Assembly (NCBI GenBank): GCA_019918135.1
Contig: WBZZ01006391.1
Span: forward strand, 1 to 64,000
DNA: 64,000 nt
Direction of reading: 5' to 3'
Origin: Paulinella micropora
Lineage: Eukaryota > Cercozoa > Imbricatea > Euglyphida > Paulinellidae
Part shown: piece after piece, positions 37,318 through 46,583 of the stretch
Layout of the letters: each line of letters begins with the position of its first letter
Position numbering within the stretch: the stretch's first letter is position 1
Made by a program: the position numbers and the translations under genes
The notes under the pieces: generated by a model
Databases searched by the model: none
Told to the model about the DNA's origin: nothing
The model's input: only the letters and a program-made list of their open reading frames with translations

Positions 37318-38288
37318 GCGTGCGCGCCTCGGCGGCCGAGGTGGCTGCGCCGCCGGCGGCGGCGCCGCCCGCGGCCGACGGACACACCGGCGCGGAGGCG
37401 CCCCCGGAGCACCCTAGCGCGGCCGCCCCGACGCCGGCGCCGACGACGACGACGGCCGAGGGCGCCGCCGCGGCTCCCCCGGCGCCGGCGGCCGACGAGG
37501 CAGCGCCGCGGCCGGCCGCGACGACTACGCCGGCGGCGGGCGTCGTGGTCGGCGAGATCGTGCAGAAGGCCTCGCGCAGCATCCAGAAGATCGCGGACCC
37601 CGCCGTGCAGCGCGAGGTGTGCGCGACCATGCAGGAGCTGGTGGACACTTTGTACGAAGAAAACCAGCACCTGCAGGCTCAGAACGAGCACTTCCGGGCC
37701 AGCAAGTCGCAGGGGCTGAAGGAGGCCCTGCTGCGCTACCTGGGCGTGTTCAACAGCGCGGCGCAGCAGCGCCACATGAGCGAAGACCTCGATCGTCTGC
37801 TCGGCGACGGGTCGCGCGGCCAGGTGTCGGACGAGCTGGCGGACCTGCTGCGGGCGTGCTGCGACCGTGGCTACCTCACGGCCGCGACGGCGGCCGCCGC
37901 GTCCGGGCGGCGCCTGGCGCCCGGGAACTGGGAGAGCGACTACCGCCTCGTGATCCGCTCCGCCGCCGAGGACGCCGTCCCCGCGGCGCCCCAACCACTC
38001 AAGGCCCAGCTGCAGACGGTGCAGGAGCACGCCGCCGCCGTGCTGCGGCTGCCCACCGCCGCGCGCGCGGCGGCCGGCACACCCCTGGCGCGCCCCGACG
38101 TGCTGGCCCGCAAGGCCGCCCCCGCGCCCCCGACGCCCGTGGCGCGGCCGAGCACCCCCGTACCCGAGGTGTACCAAGCCAGCGAGCCCCTGGACAAGTA
38201 CTTTGCGCCCGAACCGGCCCCCCAGCAGCAGCAGTGGCTCTCGCTGGGCCGCCTCGAACGCCCCCTCAAGTCCCGCCGGCTGGACTAA
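37269..38288 (+). CDS. Candidate capsid scaffold protein
   Basis: The frame has 339 residues from the ATG at 37269. The first ~95 residues are Ala/Pro/Thr-rich and disordered. Residues ~100-150 form a helical, probably coiled-coil segment (VQREVCATMQELVDTLYEEN, then QHLQAQNEHF). A helical middle and another Pro-rich stretch follow, and the short C-terminal tail (WLSLGRLERPLKSRRLD) mixes hydrophobic and basic residues. Herpesvirus scaffold proteins have the same plan: disordered, coiled coil, then a short conserved capsid-binding tail. The call rests mainly on position directly after, and overlapping, the protease-like gene. A tegument or other structural protein is possible. Confidence 0.45.
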   Translation: MYSQPAAHHVQAPTLLGVRASAAEVAAPPAAAPPAADGHTGAEAPPEHPSAAAPTPAPTTTTAEGAAAAPPAPAADEAAPRPAATTTPAAGVVVGEIVQKASRSIQKIADPAVQREVCATMQELVDTLYEENQHLQAQNEHFRASKSQGLKEALLRYLGVFNSAAQQRHMSEDLDRLLGDGSRGQVSDELADLLRACCDRGYLTAATAAAASGRRLAPGNWESDYRLVIRSAAEDAVPAAPQPLKAQLQTVQEHAAAVLRLPTAARAAAGTPLARPDVLARKAAPAPPTPVARPSTPVPEVYQASEPLDKYFAPEPAPQQQQWLSLGRLERPLKSRRLD

Positions 38289-38747
38289 ACTATAGGCCCC
38301 CCTCGACTGTTTCCCCACCCCGGCCGTAGGGGCACGGCCGCGTTCGTGTAATTATTAAAAGCCAAGAGCGCACGTTCCTCCGCAGAGTGCGTCCCCCCTG
38401 GCCCGGCGCCCCCCCCGGCCGCGACCGGCCGGCGGGACGAGCCCCGTTTGGGCCAGACCACCTGCTGGGGGTGGCGGTACCATACGGCAGCTGTCCCGGT
38501 CGTAGCACTGCACTCACCATCGCTTGTATCGAAACCGATGTTTATTGTAAGCCGCTTTCTCTGCCCCGCCCGCGGTGCGCCGCGCACCCCCGGAGCCAGA
38601 ATTGTCCTGCCTACGTGCCGGCCACCGCTCAGCACCTGCCGGTCCCGTACCGCCAGCTCACTGCCTGTCCTCCCTGGTTGGCAGAAATACCAACCAGCGT
38701 TTCTCTTTAGCTTGCTTCTTGTTAATTTGGGCCGACGGGGGCACCTC
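38289..38747. other. Convergent spacer
   Basis: It contains attattaaaagcc (38350-38362), a possible poly(A)-like signal for the scaffold-like gene. A 116-codon minus-strand frame (38285-38635) lacks family features. No gene is called. Confidence 0.4.
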
Positions 38748-39992
38748 TTAGTAACCAGGCACTACGCGGAGTATGGGTAGGTTGTGATTGCGCCGCCAGC
38801 CATGTAGCTGCTGTACAGCTGCGTCACTGAACCGGCTACAGCCCCGGAGTTCCCGCAGTCGGGGCAGATCCCAGCAGTGCCGCAGCGCGGCGTCCGTGAG
38901 CTGCGTACACTGTTTGAGGTCCAGTGTCTGCAGGCTGCGCAGACCCCGGCAGTGGCGCAGCGCAGCGTCCGTGAGCTGCGTACAAAAGCGGAGGCGGAGT
39001 TCCTTCAGGCTACCCAGACCCGCCAGGTATTGCAGTGAACCATCCTCGAACTGCGTACAGAAGCTAAGGTTCAGTGTCCGCAGCCCGTTCAGCCCAGCTA
39101 AGTGTCGCAGTGAATCGCCTGGGAGTGCCGTACAGTTGTCCAGGATAAGTGTTTCCAGGTTTGACAGTGGTGGTAGGTTTTCTAGCGTGTGCAGGCTGGT
39201 ACAGTGACTAAGGTCCAGCTCTCGTAGCGAGTCCAACCCCTGCAAAAGTGTATCGTGGGTGAGGCTGTCACATGAGCTGAGGTCAAGTCTCTGCAGCCTA
39301 GGCATCGGCTGTAGCGCTTGATTCCCAATGAGCTGGAAACAAGCGAGGCGTAGCTCCCGCAGAGAAGACAGGCCTCTCAAGTGCTGCAGTCTCTCGTCGG
39401 TGACCCAGGAGAGTGCTAGCCACTGCAGGCGCTGCGGTTGTAGGAGCGCGAACGCAGACAACACGAACCTAACGTTTGTGAGGTCAAGCTTCTGCAGCTT
39501 TCGCAGCTCAGCCAAGCCACCGATTACTCCTATCGTGACGCGGGGGTGTGAACTGAGGTTGAGCGCCTTGATGTAGGGAAAGGCCCTCCCCATGGCCGAG
39601 ATACTTTGGCGCGTGAGGGGGTCGTCGCGGTGATTGTGGCTTATGCGTACTTCATCCACTACCAGACCAGACGGACACGGTCCCCCCTGCCACTTGTCCA
39701 GACCACGTAGCGCCGCGCAGCCCAGTGTAAGGCACGTCACCTGGACCCCGGCCTCACTCCAGACCCGGCTGGGCCAGACCAGGAAGGTTAAAACCTCTGC
39801 CTCCGTGTCCAGGCGGAGCTCCGCGCGGCGAAAGCGCACTCAGGCCTCCGGCTTGTATAGAAATCGGCGCAGTTCGGGGCTCACCGCTCCCAGCTTGCGA
39901 TACTGGCCCAGGTAGCCCCGCAGGTGGTGCCAAACCTCGGTCGGGAACCCCAAGGTGTGCCCGCCTGGGGGGGAGGCAGAGCGGCGATCCAT
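38748..39992 (-). pseudogene. F-box/LRR protein, broken
   Basis: From the ATG at 39992 an F-box-like segment follows (FPTEVWHHLRGYLGQYRKLG, then VSPELRRFLYK, the pattern LPxEVxxxIxxYL...LxxVSxxxRxL). After it come about ten cysteine-type leucine-rich repeats (LDLKQCTQLTDAALRHC). This is the FBXL/AMN1 layout, in which the F-box recruits SKP1-CUL1 ubiquitin ligase and the LRRs choose the substrate. F-box proteins are common in large DNA viruses and plants alike. The gene is broken about once. The best-kept LRR units are at the C-terminal end. Confidence 0.6.
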
Positions 39993-40637
39993 GGTTTCGT
40001 TGGCATTTCTGATAATAGTTTGCAGGGGGGGAACCCCGCGTGGCGGACGGGGGGGGGAGAGCCAAGACCGCGGGAGGGCGGGGGGGGGGCCGGCGCACGA
40101 CGTTACGGACAGCGACACTGGTCGGCAGCGTCGAGACTCTGTCGGGCTTTCGCAAGAGGACCTCTCCCTCCCTTTGGCCGGGCATTTGGTTATTCCTGAC
40201 TGGTCAGCAGCCGGCCGAGCGAGGTTGCTTTATTTACCTGACGAGCGCAGCTTGTCCTGCGTACGTGCTGATTCCGTAGGGGTGGTCTGCCCTAGGCGGT
40301 GTGCTGCCCCCCTGGGCGCTGCCAGGCGGGCAGCCCGGGCCCTGACGCCGGTGCCTTGGCCACGGGAGCACTGGGTCTTAGAATCGCGAGGCTTGGGTTG
40401 CAGCGGCCGCAGAGCAAAGACCAGGACCAGCTGGCTCTCTCCTGGGCGATGGCGATCCGGCACACTAGACATCCAGCGGTAGCCAGTACTTGTTTAGTCG
40501 GACCAAGGCTAGCGCGGCGTGTGTTACGCACTGGCTCTGGTTCCGTAGGTGCGGGCACTGCACTAGGAGGGGGAGGAAGAGGGAGCGAGGGGCGGGGGAG
40601 AAGGGGGGGAAGAGGAAGGGGCAGAAAGAGGCAGGCA
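39993..40637. other. Spacer, no gene seen
   Basis: Unique GC-rich sequence with G runs near 40020-40090 and a purine-rich segment near 40560-40630. Several 80-180-codon frames overlap on both strands, none with recognisable features. Confidence 0.4.
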
Positions 40638-41996
40638 CTAGGCACAGGACGGGGGGAGCGTGTCCGGCAGGTGCGCGGGCGCCAGCGCGCTGCCGAGCGC
40701 AAAGTGGGCGCAGAGTACGGTCGGGGGCAGGGCCCAGCTGCTCAGGTCCTGGTCAAAGGAGGCAGCCTGGAAGAAGAGGGCCCGGGCGTCCGTCGCCGCG
40801 CCGACCTGCCAGGTAGCCAGCGGCTGGTTAAAGCTGGTCGCTCCGCTAAAGGCGGCGGCTAGGTTTTCGACGCGCCGCACGTCCCAGCTGGCCAGGGGCT
40901 GGTTGAAGGCCGTGGCGTCCAGGAAGGCGCCCGACAGGTCCGTCACCCGGTCGGTGCGCCACGCGTCCAGCGGCTGGTTAAAGGCGGAGGCCTGGGCAAA
41001 GACGGCGCGCAGCGACGTCACGGCCGGCAGGCGCCACTGGCCGACCACCGGCGAGTTAAAAGAAGTAGCCCCCGCAAAGGAGTGGTCCAGGGACCTCACC
41101 TCGCCCAGGCCCAGCGGGGGCTCGGCCGGCAGGCTTGTCAGGCGCCGGCAGCCCCGGAAGTGGCTGCCCCAGGCGGGGTGTAGGCTGACGCCCCCCCAGC
41201 TCGTGATGGCGACCAGGGACTCGCGCGTCGCTGTGGCGGGCGGCTCGGTCGCGCTGGCGCCGGTGGTCGTGGCCGGCGCGGGCGGCACGGTGGCGGGGGG
41301 CTCGGTCGCGCTGGCGCTGGTGGTCGTGGCCGGCGCGGGCGGCTCGGTGGCGCTGGTGGACGTGGTCGTGGCCGGCGCCGGAGGCTCGGTGGCGCCGGTC
41401 GTCGTGGCCGGCGCCGGAGGCTCGGTGGCGCCGGTCGTCGTGGTCGGCGCCGGAGGCTCGGTGGCGCTGGTGGTCGTGACCGGCGCGGGCGGCTCGGTGG
41501 AGGGAGGCTCGGTGGCGCCGGTCGTCGTGGTCGTCGTCGGCGCCGGAGGCTCGGTCGCGCTGGTGGTCGTGGTCGTCGCCGGAGGCTCGGTCGCGCTGGT
41601 GGTCGTGGTCGTCGCCGGAGGCTCGGTCGCGCTGGTCGTCGTGGTCGTGGTCATCGTCTTCGTCGGCGGCGGCGCGGGGGGCTCGGTCGCGCTGGTAGTC
41701 GTCGTGGTCGTGGTCGTCGTGGTCGTGGTCGTCGGCGGCGGCGTGGGCGGCTCGGTCGCGCTGGTGGTCGTGGTCGTCGTCGTGGTAGAGGGTGCAGAGC
41801 TCAGCGGAGGCGGCCGGGTGGTGGTGGTCGTGGTCGTAGCGGCCCGCCCGGGCGGGACTGCCCGGGTCGCGCCCGGGGGAGAAGAAGAAGCGGCCGTAGG
41901 GAAGAAGAGGGCAAAGTCCGCGGGCGAGACTAGGGCGCGCCCTTCCGATACTACCAGTAGGCTCAGCAGGCCGCACAGCCAGCTAGCGCGCGGCAT
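40638..41996 (-). CDS. Mucin-like surface protein with C-terminal DUF285 repeats
   Basis: This is an intact 452-residue frame. A signal peptide (LCGLLSLLVVSEGRA) is followed by about 200 residues of Thr-rich repeats (TTTTSATEPPAP units), probably heavily O-glycosylated. Four to five DUF285 units then follow (FNSPVVGQW, FNQPLDAWRTDRV, FNQPLASWDVRRV, FNQPLATWQV, FDQDLSSW), with a closing LPDTLPPSC. It shares the DUF285 module with the 5.8-27.5 kb family but lacks their PKD-like domains and basic site. There is no anchor at the C-terminus. It is likely a stalked adhesin; the ligand is unknown. Confidence 0.7.
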   Translation of the reverse strand: MPRASWLCGLLSLLVVSEGRALVSPADFALFFPTAASSSPPGATRAVPPGRAATTTTTTTRPPPLSSAPSTTTTTTTTSATEPPTPPPTTTTTTTTTTTTTSATEPPAPPPTKTMTTTTTTSATEPPATTTTTSATEPPATTTTTSATEPPAPTTTTTTGATEPPSTEPPAPVTTTSATEPPAPTTTTGATEPPAPATTTGATEPPAPATTTSTSATEPPAPATTTSASATEPPATVPPAPATTTGASATEPPATATRESLVAITSWGGVSLHPAWGSHFRGCRRLTSLPAEPPLGLGEVRSLDHSFAGATSFNSPVVGQWRLPAVTSLRAVFAQASAFNQPLDAWRTDRVTDLSGAFLDATAFNQPLASWDVRRVENLAAAFSGATSFNQPLATWQVGAATDARALFFQAASFDQDLSSWALPPTVLCAHFALGSALAPAHLPDTLPPSCA

Positions 41997-42583
41997 GAGG
42001 CTTGCGGTGGCGTGGGGCGAGGGGAGGTTGCTCGGGGGTGAGAGAGGGCTGCTTCCGAGTCTGCGGGGGAGGGGGCACGTGTTGCCACCGCGCCGACTCC
42101 TGTGCTTCTTTGAACCAGGTACTGCTCCGAACCAGCCAGGGCAGCGGCGAGGGCCCGTGCGGCGAGGGGGGGGGAGGCAAAGGGCGGGAGGGGGGGCGGG
42201 CGGGCACGGGGTGCACGAGGGCGGGGAGAGGAAGAAGAACAGCCTACGGGAGGAGGGGGCGGCAGGGAGTCTCTTCTGCCTCGCTCTCGCGCAGCCCCTT
42301 CTCCTCCCCGGGCCCCCCGCGGCCCGGCGGGCGTGCGCCTGCCGTTGGGGCGGGAGCCGCGCCGCGCCGTTTGGCGGTCGCCGTCAGCACGGGAGACGGC
42401 CGCACGCAGGGTTCGCCGCTAGCACCGCACGGAAGTCCTCCCTTGCCCGCGGCGGGCGTGGTAGGAAGGAGACCTGCCCCCCTCCAGCCTCGGGAGAAGG
42501 GGAGTGCGCGCGCCCTCCTCCCGGCCTTTCTGCTGACCGGCAGGGTGTTTGTCCCCCCCGCGTCCCCCCCCCCGGCCTGCCGC
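41997..42583. other. G-rich spacer, no gene seen
   Basis: G-rich tracts (42160-42240) and unique sequence. Open frames here are antisense shadows of neighbouring genes or low complexity. Confidence 0.4.
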
Positions 42584-43861
42584 CTAGCGGCGTGCCCGGC
42601 AGCTCCGCTTCCTCCGGCCCAGCCAGCAGCCGCCAGCGCCCACGCAGGCACCGCCGAGCAGGGCCAGGACGTACCAGGCGGGCGAGAGCGGCGGTCGTCG
42701 GCCGCACGGGTCGGCCGGGGCCCGGGCCCAGGACGCCGGCCGGTAGTGCGTGGTGCTGGCATTGTGCAGCAGCGCCTCGCCCACGCGCGCCCAGGCCGCC
42801 AGGGCGACGGCGGGCCCCGTCGTCAACGTCGTGCCCGACACGTGCCGGTTGTAGCGCGCGGGCGTGGTCAGCCCCGTGGCCGGACAACTGTCGCTGAGCC
42901 AGAGGCCGCGCGTCCGTCGCGTATTGAGCCAGGCCAGCGCGGCCAGCGCCCGGCCGCGCAGGTCCCCGCCCGGGTCCCCGCCCGGGTCCCCGCCCGGGTT
43001 CCCGCCCGGGTCCGGGCGGGCGCGCACCAGCACTGCTACGGCGTACACGTACACGCTGGCCATGCTGGTCTCGTCGGGGCTGTGCGGGTCGTTCACGAGG
43101 TTGCCAAAGGCGCCCGTCGGGCGCTGGTAGCGGGACAGCGTGACGAGGTCCTGGTGCAGCCACTCGGTCGCCCGGCCGTCGTTGGTGCGCACCACGTAGC
43201 GGGCCAGCGCCAGCAGCGCCCAGGCGTGGGCCCTGCCCCATTTCGCGCCGTTGGTGGCGTCCGTAGTGGCGCACCGCCCGTGCCACCACAGCCCGTCCGC
43301 CGGGTCGACGAACGCCTGCCTGGCCTGGGCCAGCATGGCCCCGGCTTCGTCGGGATAGTCGGCCAGCAACGGCGCGCCCGCCATGTACACGTCGTCCAGC
43401 CACAGCCACCGCCGGCACCTGCGCCCGCGGCTGCGCCCAAAGTTCCGGACCAGGAGGCCCGTCCAGTTCGCGTGCCGGGGCCAGTGCCGCACGCCACGGA
43501 GGGCGGCGCAGTACACGTCCTGTGCACCCTCGACGTCGCGGAACAGGCTCCCAAACAGGCCTAGCCTGTCTCCGGCGGTCCACAAGAAAGCCACCGGGAA
43601 GTGGTGCTTTAGCCACCAACCCGGCTGCCCGGGCGCCAGGGCTTGGGCGCGGAGCAGGCTGGCGACGGCCGGGGCCGCGTCCCATGCCGGGTTCCGTAAC
43701 GCCTCCAACGCTACGGCCGACTCGTAGTTCCAGCCGTAGTAGCCCGTCCAGCCCGGCACTAGCAGCCGCGCTGGCAAACGCTCGCGTAACAAATCACCCA
43801 ACCAGGCCACCGTGCCGCTGTCACGGAAGTGGGACACGGCCAGCCAAGCGCAGAGCAGCAT
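42584..43861 (-). CDS. GH88/GH105-like glycoside hydrolase with C-terminal membrane anchor
   Basis: It has 425 residues from the ATG at 43861. The frame is open further upstream, so the start is uncertain, and no clear signal peptide is seen at this ATG. Motifs of the unsaturated uronyl hydrolase (alpha/alpha)6 barrel are in order: YGWNYESAVALEAL near 42, WLWLDDVYMAGAPLL near 157, WGRAHAWALLALARY near 205 and DETSMASVYVYAVA near 265. A (GGDPGGDP)n insert follows. A hydrophobic helix near 395-412 and a Cys/Arg tail suggest type I or tail anchoring. Family members cleave terminal unsaturated uronic acids from lyase-cut polysaccharides such as rhamnogalacturonan or ulvan. It is divergent from the toroid-like membrane protein next door, suggesting a joint glycan-degrading role. 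Confidence 0.6.
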   Translation of the reverse strand: MLLCAWLAVSHFRDSGTVAWLGDLLRERLPARLLVPGWTGYYGWNYESAVALEALRNPAWDAAPAVASLLRAQALAPGQPGWWLKHHFPVAFLWTAGDRLGLFGSLFRDVEGAQDVYCAALRGVRHWPRHANWTGLLVRNFGRSRGRRCRRWLWLDDVYMAGAPLLADYPDEAGAMLAQARQAFVDPADGLWWHGRCATTDATNGAKWGRAHAWALLALARYVVRTNDGRATEWLHQDLVTLSRYQRPTGAFGNLVNDPHSPDETSMASVYVYAVAVLVRARPDPGGNPGGDPGGDPGGDLRGRALAALAWLNTRRTRGLWLSDSCPATGLTTPARYNRHVSGTTLTTGPAVALAAWARVGEALLHNASTTHYRPASWARAPADPCGRRPPLSPAWYVLALLGGACVGAGGCWLGRRKRSCRARR

Positions 43862-44282
43862 CTGCCGCCCTAGCCGCACGCAGTTCCGTTCTGCTCTGGT
43901 GTCAGGCCAGGGAGAGCAGGGGGAGAAAAGGCCTGCTTTCTCCCTATTGCCATGGTGTCGAGGGCGGGGAGGGAGCCGGGGGCCAGAAGGGGGCAGAGTT
44001 TTCCGCGCCAGCCGCCCACGCGCACGCTCCTGCTCTGGCCCCCTCCCCCCGCCGCCGGGCCGAAACCAAGGATCCAAAGGAGGGGGCCGCCGAGGAGAGG
44101 AAAGTGGAAAGGGCAGAGCGGGCCGCCCGGGAACCAACAGGAAAAACGCCAGGGGTTTTATTGTACGGTCCGAGCGCCCGCCTCTCGCTACCCCTCTCCA
44201 CCCCCCCCCCTCCCTCTTCTTTGGCCGTCTCTCTTCGCGGACGCGCGCGCGAGCATCCCCCCCCGGGCAGCAGCACAGCCCC
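43862..44282. promoter_or_regulatory. Divergent intergenic region of two glycan-related genes
   Basis: This is about 420 bp between two ATGs on opposite strands, with purine-rich stretches, a ttttattgtacgg word at about 44157 and C runs near 44200. Both promoters should lie here. No motif shared with the BspA genes is seen. Confidence 0.4.
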
Positions 44283-46505
44283 ATGGACTTGTTGCACGAG
44301 GACTCGCGGGCGGGCTTCGAGTACCGCCGGGACGTCGTCACCCGGCTGCTGCTGGCCAACTACGATAACGGTACGCGCCGCCACGACAGCGGCTACTGGG
44401 CCGACCTGCTCGTCCTGGCCTGCCACAACCGGACGCTACCCGCCGCCCAGCTGGCGACGTTGGCCGAAGAACTCCGCCGCAGCGTGGTGGTAGATTTCGT
44501 GCTAGCCAGCGTCGTCCGCCTCCTGCACTGCCAGCCCGCGCTGAATGCCAGCGTGCTGGCGGACGCCTTGCTGTCCGTGCCGGGCTTGTGGTTTACGCCC
44601 GGAGACAATCGCTCGGTGTTCTGGTCTGAAAACCACATTCTTCTTTACCTATCGGCGGCCCCGGTGCTGTGCAGGCTGAGCTGGGCGGCGCCCCGCTGTC
44701 CCGTCGGCTGGCGGGCACGGACGTTGGCGTACCTGCGCGAAAAGCACGCGGTCGGTTTCTATGAATTTGCTTCCGGGGTGTACTCGCCCTGGACGTTGGT
44801 CGGGCTCGTGAACTTGCACGACCTGGCAGACGACGCCGAAGTTCGCGGGCTGGCCGCGCAGTGCGCGCAGGCGCTGGTGCGGCAGCTGCGCCAGTACAGC
44901 AGCGAGGCGGGCCTGTGGGCCGTGCCGCAGATGCGGTACCAGGGACGGCACGACGCGCTGACGTGGAACCTCGTGCTGCTGAGCGGGCCGCGGCGCGACC
45001 TGTTCGGCTACTTCGCCGGGGTGTGGGACGGCCGCGCGCGCGACTTCAGCTTGTACAAGAGCACGGCGTTCGTGCTGCTGGTCACGGACCTGGACCTGTT
45101 CGGTGGCGTGGCGGGCGGCCCGCGCCTGCTAGCCCTGGACGAACGGCTGGTGATCGGCCGGCCGGCGGCCGAGCAGCGGCAGGCGCTGGCTAGCTGGGCC
45201 GCCGACGTGGGCGGGCTCGACGAGTGGGACCTGACGGCGCTGGGCTGGAGCCTGGGCGCGTACGTGGGGCCCGGCACGAGCGAGCGCACCTTCCGGCTGC
45301 TGCAGCACTGGCAGCTGTGGGACAACCACCAGTTTGCGTGGGCCAAGCCCTGGGGGCACTGGTCGGCACACGTGATCACCAACGACGCGGGCTGGCTGCT
45401 GCGGGAAGTGACGGGGTCCTCGCTGCTGCACGCGCAGGCGGTGTTGTGGCGCCACGGCAACGCATCTCTCGGTTCCTTCCAGCACTACCACCCCGGGTTG
45501 CGCGGCTGGCAGCAGCGGCCGCTGTCGGCGGGGCTCGGCCGCACCGAGCTGTGGCTCGCGAGCGGCCGGCTGCGGGGGCACGGCTCCGAGCGCGTGCTGG
45601 TGACGCACCACGTGTCCGGCTCGGATCACCTGCCCTCTGTCCGGCAGAGCCAGCACGTGGCTCTCGTGGCCTTCCGGCGCAGCGCCGACGTGGCGCTGGC
45701 CCGGGGCCTGAGCCACACCGGGGTGCGGCTCGTGGTCGAGACCCTGCCGGCCGGGAGCGGGGGGCTAGTGCGCGGCCAGACGGAGGACGCCACGGGCCGG
45801 CGCTGGTTTCTGTTCCACGAGCCCGAGTCCGCCGCGTACGCCGCGGTCCTGACGCCGTGCGGGGAAGAGCTCTGTGCCGGCTCGGGCCGCCGCCGCCGGC
45901 AGGTCTGGGCCGTGGCCGTAGGGCACCCGGCCCTGCACGGCAGCTTCGAGAACTTTTCGCAGACGATAGCCCGCAGCCGCGTGGACTGGCACTGGCCCGG
46001 GCGGACCCTGGTAGCGCGGGCCCAAGTAGACGACCAGTCGCTCGAACTGCGCTGGCGGGCCCACCCGGGCCCGATCTTCCGGACGATCCTCGCCTTGAGT
46101 TGCTACCTGGTCTGCCTGGCCGTGGTCTGCGCGCTCATGTGCTGGTGCTGCAGCGTCCTGTACGAGATCCGGTCCTCCGCCGGGTTTTCCGCGCTGAGCA
46201 CCCAGCGGCACCGCTACCACCTGGTCGGGTCCCGCCGGCCCGGGTCCCGCCGGCGCGCCGGCGGTGGGTGTTGCGAGCGAGGCCGCCGGTGCTGCCTCCG
46301 CTGTCTGCGGCATCCCACGGCGCGGCGCCTGCGGTTCTGCCTAGTGCTCGTGAAGGTCGCTTGGTTCCTGCTCTTGTTGTTGCCGGTATTGCTGGTGGGC
46401 TGCTGGCTGCTGGCCCTGAACCACCCGGGCGACAGCGACCCGGGGCGGCGGCGTGAAGGGCTGCGCCCGGCGCCGGACCGCCCGGTTTTTGTATTTAGTG
46501 TGTAG
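44283..46505 (+). CDS. Membrane-anchored (alpha/alpha)-toroid-like protein with WSENH motif
   Basis: This is an intact 740-residue frame. Residues ~1-480 are rich in Trp- and His-containing helices and include VFWSENHILLYLSA near residue 115. That resembles the W-x-E-N-H motif of uncharacterised toroid proteins related to heparinase/alginate-lyase folds. KPWGHWSAHVITNDAGW near 360 is another likely active-site loop. A RRRRQ site lies near residue 535. Two hydrophobic helices (about 600-626 and 688-712) flank a Cys/Arg-rich cytoplasmic loop. A polysaccharide lyase or hydrolase function is inferred from the fold resemblance and the adjacent GH88/105-like gene. The tail ends FVFSV. Confidence 0.55.
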   Translation: MDLLHEDSRAGFEYRRDVVTRLLLANYDNGTRRHDSGYWADLLVLACHNRTLPAAQLATLAEELRRSVVVDFVLASVVRLLHCQPALNASVLADALLSVPGLWFTPGDNRSVFWSENHILLYLSAAPVLCRLSWAAPRCPVGWRARTLAYLREKHAVGFYEFASGVYSPWTLVGLVNLHDLADDAEVRGLAAQCAQALVRQLRQYSSEAGLWAVPQMRYQGRHDALTWNLVLLSGPRRDLFGYFAGVWDGRARDFSLYKSTAFVLLVTDLDLFGGVAGGPRLLALDERLVIGRPAAEQRQALASWAADVGGLDEWDLTALGWSLGAYVGPGTSERTFRLLQHWQLWDNHQFAWAKPWGHWSAHVITNDAGWLLREVTGSSLLHAQAVLWRHGNASLGSFQHYHPGLRGWQQRPLSAGLGRTELWLASGRLRGHGSERVLVTHHVSGSDHLPSVRQSQHVALVAFRRSADVALARGLSHTGVRLVVETLPAGSGGLVRGQTEDATGRRWFLFHEPESAAYAAVLTPCGEELCAGSGRRRRQVWAVAVGHPALHGSFENFSQTIARSRVDWHWPGRTLVARAQVDDQSLELRWRAHPGPIFRTILALSCYLVCLAVVCALMCWCCSVLYEIRSSAGFSALSTQRHRYHLVGSRRPGSRRRAGGGCCERGRRCCLRCLRHPTARRLRFCLVLVKVAWFLLLLLPVLLVGCWLLALNHPGDSDPGRRREGLRPAPDRPVFVFSV

Positions 46506-46583
46506 GCCGGGTCCGGTGCTGAGCGGCTAGCTAAGCGGGGGTCGGAGCGCCAAGGGACAGGACAGACAAAGAAAAGTTTTCTT

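Noticed and set aside
38285-38635. 116-codon minus-strand frame after the scaffold-like gene
   Set aside because: No recognisable features and it overlaps the likely 3' end of the plus-strand gene.
42002-43564. A 520-codon plus-strand frame opposite the GH88/105-like gene
   Set aside because: Low-complexity antisense of a gene with clear catalytic motifs.
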